Assembly: GCA_049302575.1 (NCBI GenBank)
Contig: JBAQMG010000023.1
Span: 31,967-95,966, forward strand
DNA length: 64,000 nt
Direction: 5' to 3'
Source of the DNA: JBAQMG01 sp049302575
Lineage (GTDB): Bacteria; Bacillota; Desulfitobacteriia; Desulfitobacteriales; Desulfitobacteriaceae
How positions within the stretch are numbered: the first letter of the stretch is position 1; the number at the start of each line of letters is the position of its first letter. Shown here one piece after another: positions 7,758-16,674 of the stretch. Position numbers and translations under genes: made by a program. The notes beneath the pieces were generated by a model. The model was not told where the DNA came from, made no database searches, and saw only the letters and a program-made list of their open reading frames with translations.

Positions 7758-8650
7758 TTCATTATCTGAGCTCCATGACTATCAATAGATAGTGCGTAGG
7801 CACGCGCTTGTATCGAATGATTCTTAAATGCCGTAACCATTGCTTCGGCAACAGCTGTTTCAACCTCCTCTGCAACAAGTGCCAGAAGAGTTGGTCCGGA
7901 ACCACTGAGTGCCGCACCAAAAGCTCCAGCCTCAAGTGCTGCCTTAAGAGTATCATGCATACCTGGAATTAGTGTGGCTCTCTGATTTTGATGAAGTAAA
8001 TCAAGCATCCCCTCCCGTAAGAGCTGGTACTCTTCTTTTATAAAAGCCTCTACAAGTAAAGCAACATGGGCAATATTGAACACAGCCTCTCGACGTGATA
8101 CTTTCGGGGGTAAAACTCCGCGAGCTGTGTTGGTTTTCAAAAGTAGTTCAGGAACGATTACGATAGCTCGGATTTTAGGTGTGTTAGTTAAGATACGCGG
8201 TAATATACCATAATTTGTGGGAACAGCTAGCGTAATCCCACCCAGAAGGGCAGGTGTAACATTATCGGGATGTCCTTCAATTTGGGTAGCCATTTGGAGA
8301 AGCTCTAATTGGTTTAAAGGATTGCCAGCTAGAGTATTGGCTGCAAGTAATCCTCCCACAATAGCAGCTGAACTGCTACCCAAACCTCTAGCGGGTGGGA
8401 TATAACTTTCTAAGGTTAAAGAGATGGAAGGTATGGGGAAACCGATATTTTGCCAAAGAAGACACATAGTGTGCCAGACTAAGTTATTTACTTCTTGGGA
8501 GATTCCCGAAGTATAGGGACCAGTGAGAGTTATCTTAAACGGCTGATCAGTTTCGACGATAATTTTGTTGTATAAACAAAGCGCGAGACCTAGACAATCG
8601 AAACCAGGTCCTAAATTGGCTGAAGTAGCCGGAACTTGTACACTGATCAT
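7754..8650 (-). CDS. thrB: Homoserine kinase
   Basis: 298 residues of the GHMP kinase family. The ATP-binding motif is PPARGLGSSSAA at about residues 87-98, the N-terminal segment is VPATSANLGPGFD and the C-terminal motif is GAALSGSGPT. All are diagnostic for ThrB, which phosphorylates homoserine on the way to threonine. It lies 22 bases downstream of homoserine dehydrogenase on the same strand and overlaps the phosphoesterase gene, so the three form one operon. The ATG has GGAGGATC-type sequence upstream. Threonine synthase itself is not in the window. Confidence 0.95.
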   Translation of the reverse strand: MISVQVPATSANLGPGFDCLGLALCLYNKIIVETDQPFKITLTGPYTSGISQEVNNLVWHTMCLLWQNIGFPIPSISLTLESYIPPARGLGSSSAAIVGGLLAANTLAGNPLNQLELLQMATQIEGHPDNVTPALLGGITLAVPTNYGILPRILTNTPKIRAIVIVPELLLKTNTARGVLPPKVSRREAVFNIAHVALLVEAFIKEEYQLLREGMLDLLHQNQRATLIPGMHDTLKAALEAGAFGAALSGSGPTLLALVAEEVETAVAEAMVTAFKNHSIQARAYALSIDSHGAQIMN

Positions 8651-8672
8651 TTGATCCTCCTGCCCGCTTTAT

Positions 8673-9965
8673 TCACTGAGCATCTGTTTCAAAGCGGATA
8701 ACATTTTGAATGGTTAGAACTTTATTATAGGCACGAACTGAGTCTAAAGCTTCTTGGAGTTGGCCTTCACGACATGGGTGGGTGAGCAAGACAATTTCAG
8801 CTTCTTTGTTATCACGAGGTTTTTGGATTATGGAGGCAAAACTAATATTTGCCTCTGCAAATAAAAGTGCCAAAGTGGCTAAAACTCTAGGCTCGTCTTT
8901 AACTAATAGACGAATATAAAAGGCAGTAATAAATTCACTTGAAGTTTTTATTGGTAACTTCAGATAGCAGGTACAATTTATCGCCGCGGTTGAATGAGCT
9001 TGAATGTTACGAATGACTTGAACAATGTCTGCGACGACAGCACTACCAGTGGGTAACGAGCCCGCTCCTCGGCCGTAAAACATTGTTTCGCCAACAGCAT
9101 CCCCAACGACATAGATGGCGTTAAAGACACCTTTAACGGAGGCTAGAGGATGAGTTTTGGGTAATATTGCAGGATGTACACGGATTTCTATACCTTCATC
9201 CAGATGTTTGCCCACTGCTAACAACTTGATGGTACAACCTAGTTCAGCAGCGTATTGAAGATCAGCTTGGGTAATTTTCGAGATTCCTTCTACATATACG
9301 TCAGACAGCGTAACTCTGGAATTAAAGGCAATAGAAGACAGAATCGCTAATTTGCGCGCAGCATCGAGACCTTCAACATCTGAAGTAGGGTCTGCTTCAG
9401 CGTAACCAAGTTTTTGAGCTTCGGCAAGAACCTCATGATAATCTCTACCTTGGTCAGCCATGGCAGTGAGAATATAGTTCGTTGTACCGTTGATGATGCC
9501 AATGATCTTTGAGATGCGATTTCCAGCCAAAGATTGTCTTAAAGCAGCGATAATCGGAATTCCTCCAGCAACACTCGCTTCAAAATAAAGATCCTTACCT
9601 TCTGCTTTGGCGACTTCAAGTAGTTCTTGGCCGTGAAGGGCTAGGAGATCTTTGTTCGCCGTGATCACATTTTTACCGTGACGTAAGGCTTTCAAAATAA
9701 AGGTGTGAGCTGGTTCAATTCCTCCGATTAATTCAAGCACAATATCTATTTCTGGGTCTAAAAGAATGTCGTCTGCTTTATCAGTAAGTTCAAAATCTCC
9801 AGAAATTTTTTGTGGTTCTTGAGGATCAAGCACTAAAACTCGTTTAATAATAATATCACTTTGCGTTCTGGTTTGAATATCCTGCGCATTTTGTTGTAGA
9901 ATACTTACAACGCCACTTCCGACAGTTCCTAATCCTAAAATTCCTATGTATATTTTGTTTAACAT
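8673..9965 (-). CDS. hom: Homoserine dehydrogenase (with ACT domain)
   Basis: 430 residues reducing aspartate semialdehyde to homoserine with NAD(P)H, the branch step to threonine and methionine. The N-terminal nucleotide fold shows GLGTVGSGV at about residues 10-18. The catalytic domain has NKDL, INGTTNYILT and the strongly conserved GYAEADPTSDVEG. The last roughly 80 residues (YIRLLVKDEPRVLA onward) form an ACT domain, which implies feedback control, usually by threonine. First gene of the minus-strand hom-thrB operon. The 150-bp gap before the EamA gene should contain its promoter, but I could not identify a convincing one. Confidence 0.95.
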   Translation of the reverse strand: MLNKIYIGILGLGTVGSGVVSILQQNAQDIQTRTQSDIIIKRVLVLDPQEPQKISGDFELTDKADDILLDPEIDIVLELIGGIEPAHTFILKALRHGKNVITANKDLLALHGQELLEVAKAEGKDLYFEASVAGGIPIIAALRQSLAGNRISKIIGIINGTTNYILTAMADQGRDYHEVLAEAQKLGYAEADPTSDVEGLDAARKLAILSSIAFNSRVTLSDVYVEGISKITQADLQYAAELGCTIKLLAVGKHLDEGIEIRVHPAILPKTHPLASVKGVFNAIYVVGDAVGETMFYGRGAGSLPTGSAVVADIVQVIRNIQAHSTAAINCTCYLKLPIKTSSEFITAFYIRLLVKDEPRVLATLALLFAEANISFASIIQKPRDNKEAEIVLLTHPCREGQLQEALDSVRAYNKVLTIQNVIRFETDAQ

Positions 9966-10115
9966 TTAAAAGCACACTCCCTTGGATACGCACACTTGTT
10001 TATCCTTAGTGGACATTATAGACGGATTTTAAGGTTTTGGCAAGAGGTCATTTATTTGAAAAACGGCAGGGTCTCGTCAATATCATCACCTATTGAGAGT
10101 ATGTATAATTATTTT

Positions 10116-11051
10116 CTACCGATTCACAACAATGATTCCGCTGGCAACCAAAGCCAATCCCAAAAACATGTTTACTGTCAGACTTTCCCCCGGAATAAAC
10201 AAGGCGGATAAAATAGCTCCCGCAACCGGTGTCATAAAATTATAAACACTGATTTTGCCCGCTTTATGGTATTTAAGAATGGTATACCAAAGAGAAAAAG
10301 CAACCGCCGAAATAAATGCCGAATAAAGCAACAGTAAATATGCTTCAGCAGTAAACTCCATGGCATGGGGTCTTAAACCAGGAAGCCCAATACTTATGAG
10401 AAGTAAAGATCCCAAGAGCATTTGCCAAGCGGTAAGCACAAATGGGTGGACATTTTGGGCATATTGTTTGGCCATTATCGTGCCGGCTGCGCTGGCTAGG
10501 CTGGAACAAATCATGAATCCTTCACCTTGCCAAGAAAAATCTAAGCTGAAATGTTTACCATAATTAACTAAGATGACTCCGCTAAAACCAGTGCACAGGC
10601 CAAACACCTTCCGCCAATCCAACCGATCATCGGTATAGATGAAGTGCGCCAAGACAACCACAAAGAAGGTTCCTGCTGACGATAAAACGGCACCTTTCAT
10701 TCCCGAGGTGTGAGCCATACCGTTGTAAAAAAAGAAATACTGTAACCCGATTTGCATCAGGCTTAGGGAAAAGAGCTTAGGCAACATCGCCTTCTTAACC
10801 ATTGGATTAATTCCAGCTAAGGCGATCAGTCCGAAAATCATTAAGGACGCTAGGAAAAATCTAATTCCAGCCAGAACAATATTCGCTGACAGGTCATCAG
10901 GTGCCATTCCCAGCACCAAATAACTTACTTTCAATACGGGAAAAGCACTTCCCCACAGAACAGAACAAAATAGGGCGATTGATATCACCCATTTGGGATT
11001 GGTAAAGTAGTTTCGGAAGCTGCGTACTTCCTTGGGCGATATTAAATTCAT
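10116..11051 (-). CDS. EamA/DMT-family membrane transporter
   Basis: About 311 residues, with ten predicted hydrophobic helices arranged as two EamA repeats: LCSVLWGSAFPV opens the first and the second starts near GFMICSSLASAAG. These drug/metabolite exporters move amino acids or other small metabolites; the substrate cannot be read from sequence. I place the start at ATG 11051, which has GAAAGGAAG upstream; the frame extends 30 codons further to 11141 without a ribosome binding site. It stands alone between the hom operon and the decayed ArsR locus. Confidence 0.85.
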   Translation of the reverse strand: MNLISPKEVRSFRNYFTNPKWVISIALFCSVLWGSAFPVLKVSYLVLGMAPDDLSANIVLAGIRFFLASLMIFGLIALAGINPMVKKAMLPKLFSLSLMQIGLQYFFFYNGMAHTSGMKGAVLSSAGTFFVVVLAHFIYTDDRLDWRKVFGLCTGFSGVILVNYGKHFSLDFSWQGEGFMICSSLASAAGTIMAKQYAQNVHPFVLTAWQMLLGSLLLISIGLPGLRPHAMEFTAEAYLLLLYSAFISAVAFSLWYTILKYHKAGKISVYNFMTPVAGAILSALFIPGESLTVNMFLGLALVASGIIVVNR

Positions 11052-11313
11052 CCTGTCTTCCTTTCGAATTATTTGACAATCTCGGTTGAAGAAAGCATTG
11101 CTAGAATTGTGGTCGAAAACAAAGCTTCTTAAGCGCATCACTATAATCTACAGGCAACGGTTCTTCTTGATGGTTTCAAAGTGTATTTCACGCTGAACTA
11201 TTTTATTGATTGCTTAGTACGGACTTGATTATATCAAAATATCACAGTTGTTTCGAACTCTTGACGAAGTTTTGCCACATCTGTTCTAGGAGAAATATTT
11301 TTTTATTCCTCCG

Positions 11314-11388
11314 TTGACTATAATATAATTTGTCAATATACTGCAATGTCTTAGTTTAGTATTATCTAAATTACTAAACTAAGACATT
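11314..11388 (+). promoter_or_regulatory. Strong promoter with 17-bp inverted-repeat operator (ArsR-type)
   Basis: TTGACT (11314-11319), 17-bp spacer, TATACT (11337-11342). Directly downstream, arms 11345-11361 and 11372-11388 are perfect 17-base reverse complements around a 10-base spacer. This resembles the operator of an autoregulated ArsR-family repressor. The regulator gene that follows is broken. Confidence 0.75.
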
Positions 11389-11400
11389 GGAGGTGATGAA

Positions 11401-11724
11401 GTGACCGATATGGGTAAATCCTATTAATAACAAACGTATTAAAGCTTTCGCACACCATACAAGGCTTCAAATAGTGCACCTTTTAAGAGCAAAGTCTTTG
11501 TGTGTCTGTGATATACTCCCTCAAATAGACTGGGAAGCATCAAACGCTTCCCAGCACCTTACTGTGTTAAAAAAATTAAAGGTATTGTAGAAAGCAGAAA
11601 AGATGGGCTTATGGTAATTTACAAAGTTAAAAGCCCCGAAATGTATGAAATGATTGATATTGCAGAAAGTATAATTTTAAGACAAATCGAGGAAACAAAA
11701 TCTTCATTAGCAAGGATAAATTAA
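11401..11724 (+). pseudogene. Decayed ArsR-family HTH regulator
   Basis: A GTG with GGAGGTGATGAA upstream opens a frame that stops after 8 codons. One frame away, readable ArsR sequence continues: RIKAFAHHTRLQIVHLLRAK, then CVCDILPQIDWEASNASQH and TVLKK (recognition helix region). A second shift around 11577-11587 moves to the frame encoding GIVESRKDGL, VIYKVKSPEMYEM and so on to a stop at 11722-11724. At least two frameshifts are needed to rebuild one winged-helix protein of about 105 residues. The CVCD near the dimer/metal helix recalls metal-sensing members. Sequencing error could mimic this, but the next gene is broken too. Confidence 0.75.
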
Positions 11725-11760
11725 GTTTGTGAAAAAGCTACTAAAATGGAGGAATAAAAA

Positions 11761-12094
11761 TGAACGCAAATCTAATATTTGTAACATTGGGTAATATTCT
11801 CGCTATATTTGTTATCGGAGTAAGTCTATTAGGATTAGGCTTTATGCTTGTCCTCTCAACATTTTAACTATCGCCACCGAATTTGCAGCCCAAGCAAGGG
11901 GTGTAGTAATGTCTCGCGTAGCGTTTTGCTTTATGGGTGGCGGTGGATTGTGTACTGCAATAGGTAGTCGAATAGTAGGTAGTAGCAATCTCATATCTTT
12001 GTATACTGTATATGGGATAGGCTTGCTTATTTTAATTTTTGCTGTATTGCTTGTTAAAAAAAGTTTTATTGTTATCAGTTTGCAACAAAAATAA
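11761..12094 (+). pseudogene. Remnant of an MFS transporter
   Basis: An ATG at 11761 with GGAGGAAT upstream encodes 35 hydrophobic residues and then stops. One frame over, from about 11860, the readable sequence LTIATEFAAQARGVVMSRVA, GGGGLCTAIGSRIVGSS and YTVYGIGLLILIF matches the C-terminal quarter of drug-efflux major facilitator proteins. The ARGxVMS loop and GGxxGxAIGxRI pattern are typical. Most of the transporter (about 300 residues) is missing, so this is a deletion plus frameshift, not a small gene. Together with the preceding regulator it looks like an abandoned repressor-exporter pair. Confidence 0.7.
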
Positions 12095-12284
12095 GGGAGA
12101 AAGTTGTTAAAGAAATGGGCGTTGCACAGCATATTTCTCTAACAATGTGTAGTATACTTTCCCTGTTAAACTAGTCTTGCTAAAAATAGGAATACTTTTT
12201 CTTCCGATACCCGTGAGGATAACGTTTAACATCCTTACAAAGGATGTTCCCACTGGCATATCCAATATTCTGAGTGCGTCACTA

Positions 12285-12734
12285 CTAAACTCGTAAAAAT
12301 TTACCGTATTTATTAAGAATATAGGACATAGTGGCACCCGATATAGTGAGAAGTGCAACAGACAACAGATTTGTGAGCGGTTGAGATTGAATTTGTGGTG
12401 CGATGTTTAATAACGGCATAAACAAACCCATAGCTCCAAACCCAATTGCGTTTGCAGTTACGATACCTTTTAATATGGCAAAATCTTTGCCTGTTAATTT
12501 TATAAGTAGCACTATTAGTATAGCTGTAGTAACACCTAAAGCTATTGTTCCAATGACTCCTAGCAGTAATCCTAGGTCGGAATTAATCACATCCCATTTT
12601 AGAAAAACATCTGCTGCAATGTTCCATGGAGTAATAATGGGGATTCCTAGGATCATTAGGGCATAAACTAAAAAGTCCATTAGCACAGCTCCAATTATAC
12701 CTGCAACTGTGGCAGCACCAATTGAGTCTTTCAT
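12285..12734 (-). CDS. Small integral membrane protein, unknown function
   Basis: 149 residues with four clear membrane helices. The first starts at GAATVAGIIGAVLMDFLVYALM, given here only as its position (residues 5-26), and there is a short charged loop NSDLG between helices 1 and 2. I do not recognise a characterised family. AAGGAGGAATAA precedes the ATG on the minus strand, so it is probably translated. Its 3' end abuts a stretch (about 12107-12284, same strand) that reads as protein-like but has no good start. The region just upstream is the 83-bp repeat at 12848, so it may mark the edge of a rearranged segment. Confidence 0.65.
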   Translation of the reverse strand: MKDSIGAATVAGIIGAVLMDFLVYALMILGIPIITPWNIAADVFLKWDVINSDLGLLLGVIGTIALGVTTAILIVLLIKLTGKDFAILKGIVTANAIGFGAMGLFMPLLNIAPQIQSQPLTNLLSVALLTISGATMSYILNKYGKFLRV

Positions 12735-12847
12735 TTCAGTTATTCCTCCTTAGGTAAATTGGTTTTAAATTTATCTTTATATATCTTTCTCGGTTAACTA
12801 GTATTCTATGTATAGAGAATTAAAAGTTTGAATGGATTACAGCCCCC

Positions 12848-12930
12848 TCGGCATAATTTATTATTATACCTTATAATTCAGTGTGGGAGATTAGAGACCC
12901 CCACTGAATCATCGAGCGAAGCGGGTTCGC
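12848..12930 (+). repeat. 83-bp inverted repeat, left copy
   Basis: 79 of 83 positions match the reverse complement of 17868-17950. Each copy contains its own hairpin: a 12-base arm ATTCAGTGKGGG and its complement CCCCCACTGAAT around a 10-base loop. In this copy one base of the arm has changed (T for G). The pair encloses about 4.9 kb of redox genes. Confidence 0.85.
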
Positions 12931-12990
12931 ACTGAAAAATAACCAAACAGCGGTTGGGTAAAGGATGAGGTTAAGGTAAACGCGGAAACT

Positions 12991-13030
12991 AAAAGAGCTG
13001 CAAAGCTCAGTTTGGCTTTGCAGCTCTTTT
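12991..13030 (-). terminator. Terminator of the CGGC/NapH-like operon
   Basis: Arms AAAAGAGCTGCAAAGC (12991-13006) and GCTTTGCAGCTCTTTT (13015-13030) are exact complements with an 8-base loop, 26 bases beyond the end of the minus-strand CGGC gene. The rest of the 12735-13055 gap holds only the repeat at 12848. Confidence 0.75.
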
Positions 13031-13055
13031 CCGTTTTAAAGGTGGGGAACCTAAG

Positions 13056-13388
13056 TTAATGTGTCCAATCCAATAAGAGGGCTTTCTCACCTATGAGTTT
13101 CTTGATTGCAGTAGTTATTTGCTCTTTATGGGGACAGACAAAGCCAATTGGATTACCTCTTGTGATGCAGGAAGCCAAGACCACGGCTTCAACTCCACGG
13201 TTAACCATCATTTCGGCACGAGCAACGCTTCTCTTACCAGGGCAGCCACCGCAAGTACTAAAAGCTGCGATTTCGATTGGTTCAGAGTATTGTTCAAATA
13301 CACCTTTGTTAGTTTTAGCCACGGCAAAGTCAGTTGAACCTGGGCATAAGTCTTCGGTTTGTTGGCAACGAATAATTCCGACTTTCAT
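13056..13388 (-). CDS. CGGC domain protein
   Basis: 110 residues. It has the name-giving motif CGGCPGKRS at about residues 46-54, an early Cys in IIRCQQTEDLCPG and a late conserved VLASCITRGNPIGFVCPHK. The four or more conserved Cys suggest metal or Fe-S binding, and the family occurs mostly in anaerobes with sulfur or metal metabolism; no reaction is established. AAGGAGGAAAATT precedes the ATG. It follows the NapH-like gene on the same strand by 23 bases, so they are probably co-transcribed. Confidence 0.85.
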   Translation of the reverse strand: MKVGIIRCQQTEDLCPGSTDFAVAKTNKGVFEQYSEPIEIAAFSTCGGCPGKRSVARAEMMVNRGVEAVVLASCITRGNPIGFVCPHKEQITTAIKKLIGEKALLLDWTH

Positions 13389-13411
13389 AATTTTCCTCCT
13401 TGAATAACAGT

Positions 13412-14101
13412 TTAGGCTTCGTATCGTTGAGGTATAGTTGAAGTTTTTTTCACCTTATGCGGTAAAGAAATTAGTTCTTTAGAACAACTCTCGACACAAA
13501 GCCCACATTGAGTACAATTTGGCGATTCGATATTGGTGTGACTGGCGACCTTACTTGGTTCAATCCCCATTGGACATGATTTGTCACACATTCCACAAGC
13601 GCTACATTTGCTTTTACTTACTTTAAAGTTTCCGACGACAAAATCGAGCGTCTTAAGAAGAGTTCCAGTGGGACAAATAGCACACCATGATTTCGAACTG
13701 TACAAGCCGAACAATAATGCTCCGATAGAAGGGACAATACACAGCAAGAAGCCAGCTGCTAATAAACCCTTCGTAAAACCGACGTAGGTAACCCTGCTGA
13801 TTAGTACTACGAAAACGAGAACACTCACCCAATAATAGTTCATCCATTTGGGTACAGGCTTATTTAAGCTGACCTTAGCAAAAATCCTTTCCAAAAATGC
13901 TGCCCGTGGACAGGCCCAGCCACAAAACGCTCTTGACCATACAAAGACGGAAATTATCATCAATGGAATTACAATAAAAGGAATGTAAGCCGCTTTAGGA
14001 GTTACGAAGAATAGAATAACATTAAGTATCAGAAAGCCTATTGCCAACACCCACTGGATTATTGTCCGCTTGTGTAGGGCACTCTGTATTTCCTCTTTCA
14101 T
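13412..14101 (-). CDS. NapH/CcoG-like membrane 4Fe-4S protein
   Basis: 229 residues with four to five membrane helices and cytoplasmic Fe-S domains. A CxxxCP motif in RAFCGWACPRAAF follows helix 2, and WCAICPTG follows the later helices; these motifs mark the NapH family. Two ferredoxin motifs close the protein: CSACGMCDKSCPMG and CTQCGLCVESC. Such proteins move electrons between the quinone pool and a partner enzyme. I start at ATG 14101 with AAAGGAG nine bases upstream; the frame opens 15 codons earlier at 14146. The divergently read LysR gene begins 104 bases away and probably regulates it. Partner inferred: the thiol proteins of this cluster. Confidence 0.85.
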   Translation of the reverse strand: MKEEIQSALHKRTIIQWVLAIGFLILNVILFFVTPKAAYIPFIVIPLMIISVFVWSRAFCGWACPRAAFLERIFAKVSLNKPVPKWMNYYWVSVLVFVVLISRVTYVGFTKGLLAAGFLLCIVPSIGALLFGLYSSKSWCAICPTGTLLKTLDFVVGNFKVSKSKCSACGMCDKSCPMGIEPSKVASHTNIESPNCTQCGLCVESCSKELISLPHKVKKTSTIPQRYEA

Positions 14102-14205
14102 AAGATCATGCTCCTTTCTAACTATTATTTTATCGGAAAAGCTCATATAATAAAAATATATCTATTTTATAAAATTCATAAGATTATCGTATTGGAGTGA
14201 TAAAC

Positions 14206-15105
14206 ATGAATATGAACCACTTAAGACTTTTCTTTGCAGTAGCGAAAGCACAAAGCTTCTCAAAAGCTGCTGAAGACATATTTGTAAGTCAGCCGAGCAT
14301 TTCTGTTCAGGTTAAAAATCTTGAACAGGAACTTGGTGTAAAACTATTCCGTCAAGTAGGAAGAAAAATAGTCTTGAACGACATTGGGATCACTGTTTAT
14401 CAATACGCCAAAAAGATATTCCAACTAGTCGATGAACTAGATGCCTATATTCAGGATTATAAAGGGCTGACCAAAGGCAGATTATTGGTCGGAGCAAGTA
14501 CCACCCCTGGAATTTATATACTTCCCAAGATTCTTGGACAATTCAAAAAAGCCTTTCCCAGCATCGAAATCATCCTTGATATAGCTAATTCCCAGGAAAT
14601 AGAGAACAAGATATTGACCAATAAGTTAGAGATTGCCTTAGTTGGCGGGGATACTAGCGATAACCGTAATTTAGAAGTTAAGACAATCACACATGATGAT
14701 TTGGTCGTAGTCGTTTCTATCGATCATGAGTTGGCAAGGTACAACTCCGTAACACTTGATGACCTATTGAACGAACCATTTGTAGTAAGGGAACCAGGGT
14801 CAAGCACTAGAATTGCACTTGAAAGCCGTTTACAGGAACTCGGAAGAAAGATAAAAATAAACATGCAATTCAGCAGTTTGGAAGCAATTAAACAAGCTGT
14901 AGCTGCTAACTTGGGAGTATCAGTTTTATCCAGGTTTGTAATAGACCAAGAAGTTTGTGCTGGTAATTTACATATCTTACACATTCCCGAATTAGAGATA
15001 ACACGGAATGTTAACGTAATTTTTCCTAAAGATAAGAGACTGTCTGCCCCTACCACTGCATTTTTGCGATTACTCAAGGATAATTTGGCTCCCCATTGTA
15101 GTTGA
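14206..15105 (+). CDS. LysR-family transcriptional regulator
   Basis: 299 residues. An N-terminal winged helix (NHLRLFFAVAKAQSFSKAAE, then SQPSISVQVKNLE as recognition helix) is followed by a periplasmic-binding-like sensor domain from about residue 90. The pattern is closest to the CysB/CysL/CbbR group that responds to small metabolites, but the effector is not readable. TTGGAGTG lies about six bases before ATG 14206; the frame also opens at GTG 14197 inside that site. It is divergent from the NapH-like gene and is likely to control it from the shared 14102-14205 region. Confidence 0.9.
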   Translation: MNMNHLRLFFAVAKAQSFSKAAEDIFVSQPSISVQVKNLEQELGVKLFRQVGRKIVLNDIGITVYQYAKKIFQLVDELDAYIQDYKGLTKGRLLVGASTTPGIYILPKILGQFKKAFPSIEIILDIANSQEIENKILTNKLEIALVGGDTSDNRNLEVKTITHDDLVVVVSIDHELARYNSVTLDDLLNEPFVVREPGSSTRIALESRLQELGRKIKINMQFSSLEAIKQAVAANLGVSVLSRFVIDQEVCAGNLHILHIPELEITRNVNVIFPKDKRLSAPTTAFLRLLKDNLAPHCS

Positions 15106-15208
15106 ATAGGTTTAATTGAATGAACAAATAAATCCCCCAAGCGATTGTTCAAGAGGATCAATTCGAGATACCTGTGCAGCTCAGAGTCGTTAAAATTTCA
15201 TATAATGG

Positions 15209-15267
15209 TTGACAAATTGTAAAATGTGAACTATATTAATAGTCAAGATGATACCCTGAGGGGGTAT
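15209..15267 (+). promoter_or_regulatory. Promoter with CsoR-type operator for the thioredoxin fusion operon
   Basis: TTGACA (15209-15214), 17-bp spacer, TATATT (15232-15237), then ATACCCTGAGGGGGTAT at 15251-15267. The operator begins 14 bases past the -10 element; the copy before the methyltransferase begins 13 bases past its -10. 14 of the first 16 operator bases are identical between the two sites. Confidence 0.75.
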
Positions 15268-15346
15268 GAAATAGTTCTAATGTTTAATATTTATCTATTT
15301 TGAAAATCCTATTTGCGATAGCATGTTGAAGGAGTTGAATTAAAAC

Positions 15347-16633
15347 ATGGGCGAAAATATTGTGCACCTTTCATCAGAAGAATTTGACGTAGAACTTAAA
15401 GGGTACAAAGGCTTATTGGTCTTGGATTTTTTTTCTGAAGAATGTCCACCCTGTGCTCAACTTGCCCCAATTTATGTGCGCATGTCGGAAAAGTTTCCCC
15501 AAGTAAAGTTTGTGAAAATGTTGCGTCAAGCCAATCGCACTTTAGCAGAGCGCTATGAGGTGAAAGGAAGTCCAACCGTTCTCTTTTTCAAGAACGGTCA
15601 AGAAGTTGGCGAACGTTTAACCGGATATATAAGTATATCTCAGATTAGAATTGCTCTTGAAACCATTTTAAATATCAAAAGCCAAGAAATAAAAAAGGTC
15701 AACTATTCTGCGGATTTACTAATTTTGGGTGGGGGTCCAGCAGGTTTAACGGCAGCTCTATATGCTTCACGTTCGAAGTTGCGAACTATTGTAATCGATG
15801 AAGGACTTCCAGGGGGCCAGGCTGCAACCACCTTCCATATTGCCAATTTTCCTGGGACTAACGGAACAATTGGCGGCAAAGAGCTGATGGATAATATGAC
15901 TGCCCAAACTAAGAGCTTTGGGGCGGAGATCCACGACCTTAAAGAAGTGTTCAGGATAGATCTTTTGCAAGAAGAGAAACGTATAGTCACTGAGGATGCC
16001 GAGTATTCTGCTCCAGTGATAATTTTGGCGACGGGGGCGGAATCACGTCGCCTACAGGCTGCTGGTGAGGCTGATTTTCGTGGTAACGGGGTTCACTACT
16101 GTGCCACTTGTGATGGAGCTATGTACCAAGATGCAGAAAATGTCATTGTCGTTGGTGGGGGGAATTCTGCCGTTGAGGAGGCGGTCTTTTTAACTAAGTA
16201 TGCCAAACATGTTACTATAGTCCACCAGTTTGATCATTTCCAAGCGTCTAAGATTGCTCAGGAAGAGGCTTTGGCAAACGAGCAAATAAGTGTGATTTGG
16301 GATTCAGAACCACGTTTCATTGTTGGCGAGAAACATTTGAACGGGCTTGAAATAGAAAATATCAAAACTCATGAACTAACTACAGTTACGGCAAGCGGAG
16401 TATTTGTCTACATCGGAATGCAACCCAGAACGGCTTTATTTGAGGGCCAGCTTAAATTGAATAACTGGGGTTATATTGAAGCTGATGATGAAATGAGGAC
16501 GACAATCCCAGGGGTTTTTGTGGCCGGTGATGTACGCAGTAAAACCGTACGTCAGGTTGCTACGGCAGTGGGGGATGGTGCTGTGGCGGCAGTGAATGCT
16601 GAGCGTTATTTAACCAATAAAAACTGGCGTTAG
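15347..16633 (+). CDS. Thioredoxin-thioredoxin reductase fusion protein
   Basis: 428 residues in two parts. Residues 1-105 are a thioredoxin domain with active site CPPC (Cys33, Cys36) and the cis-Pro segment KGSPTVLFF; CPPC replaces the common CGPC. From about residue 120 follows a complete low-molecular-weight thioredoxin reductase: FAD-binding GGGPAGLTAALYA, redox site YCATCDG, NAD(P)H-binding VVGGGNSAVEEA and the closing VFVAGDV. It should pass electrons from NAD(P)H through FAD to its own thioredoxin domain. The domain order (Trx first) is unusual compared with TrxB-Trx fusions. AAGGAGTTG precedes the ATG. A CsoR-type operator upstream suggests induction by persulfide, thiol or metal stress. 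Confidence 0.92.
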   Translation: MGENIVHLSSEEFDVELKGYKGLLVLDFFSEECPPCAQLAPIYVRMSEKFPQVKFVKMLRQANRTLAERYEVKGSPTVLFFKNGQEVGERLTGYISISQIRIALETILNIKSQEIKKVNYSADLLILGGGPAGLTAALYASRSKLRTIVIDEGLPGGQAATTFHIANFPGTNGTIGGKELMDNMTAQTKSFGAEIHDLKEVFRIDLLQEEKRIVTEDAEYSAPVIILATGAESRRLQAAGEADFRGNGVHYCATCDGAMYQDAENVIVVGGGNSAVEEAVFLTKYAKHVTIVHQFDHFQASKIAQEEALANEQISVIWDSEPRFIVGEKHLNGLEIENIKTHELTTVTASGVFVYIGMQPRTALFEGQLKLNNWGYIEADDEMRTTIPGVFVAGDVRSKTVRQVATAVGDGAVAAVNAERYLTNKNWR

Positions 16634-16674
16634 GGTTAAGGTAAAAATAAATTGATGTGAGGTTGAGGTGTATT

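Noticed and set aside
9996..10211. Open frame of 71 codons, plus strand
   Set aside because: Runs into the antisense of the EamA gene, has no ribosome site and shows no protein-like pattern.
12107..12358. Minus-strand frame with protein-like text after the small membrane protein
   Set aside because: Overlaps the 12285 gene, lacks a start with a ribosome site, and no family is recognised; may be a gene fragment.
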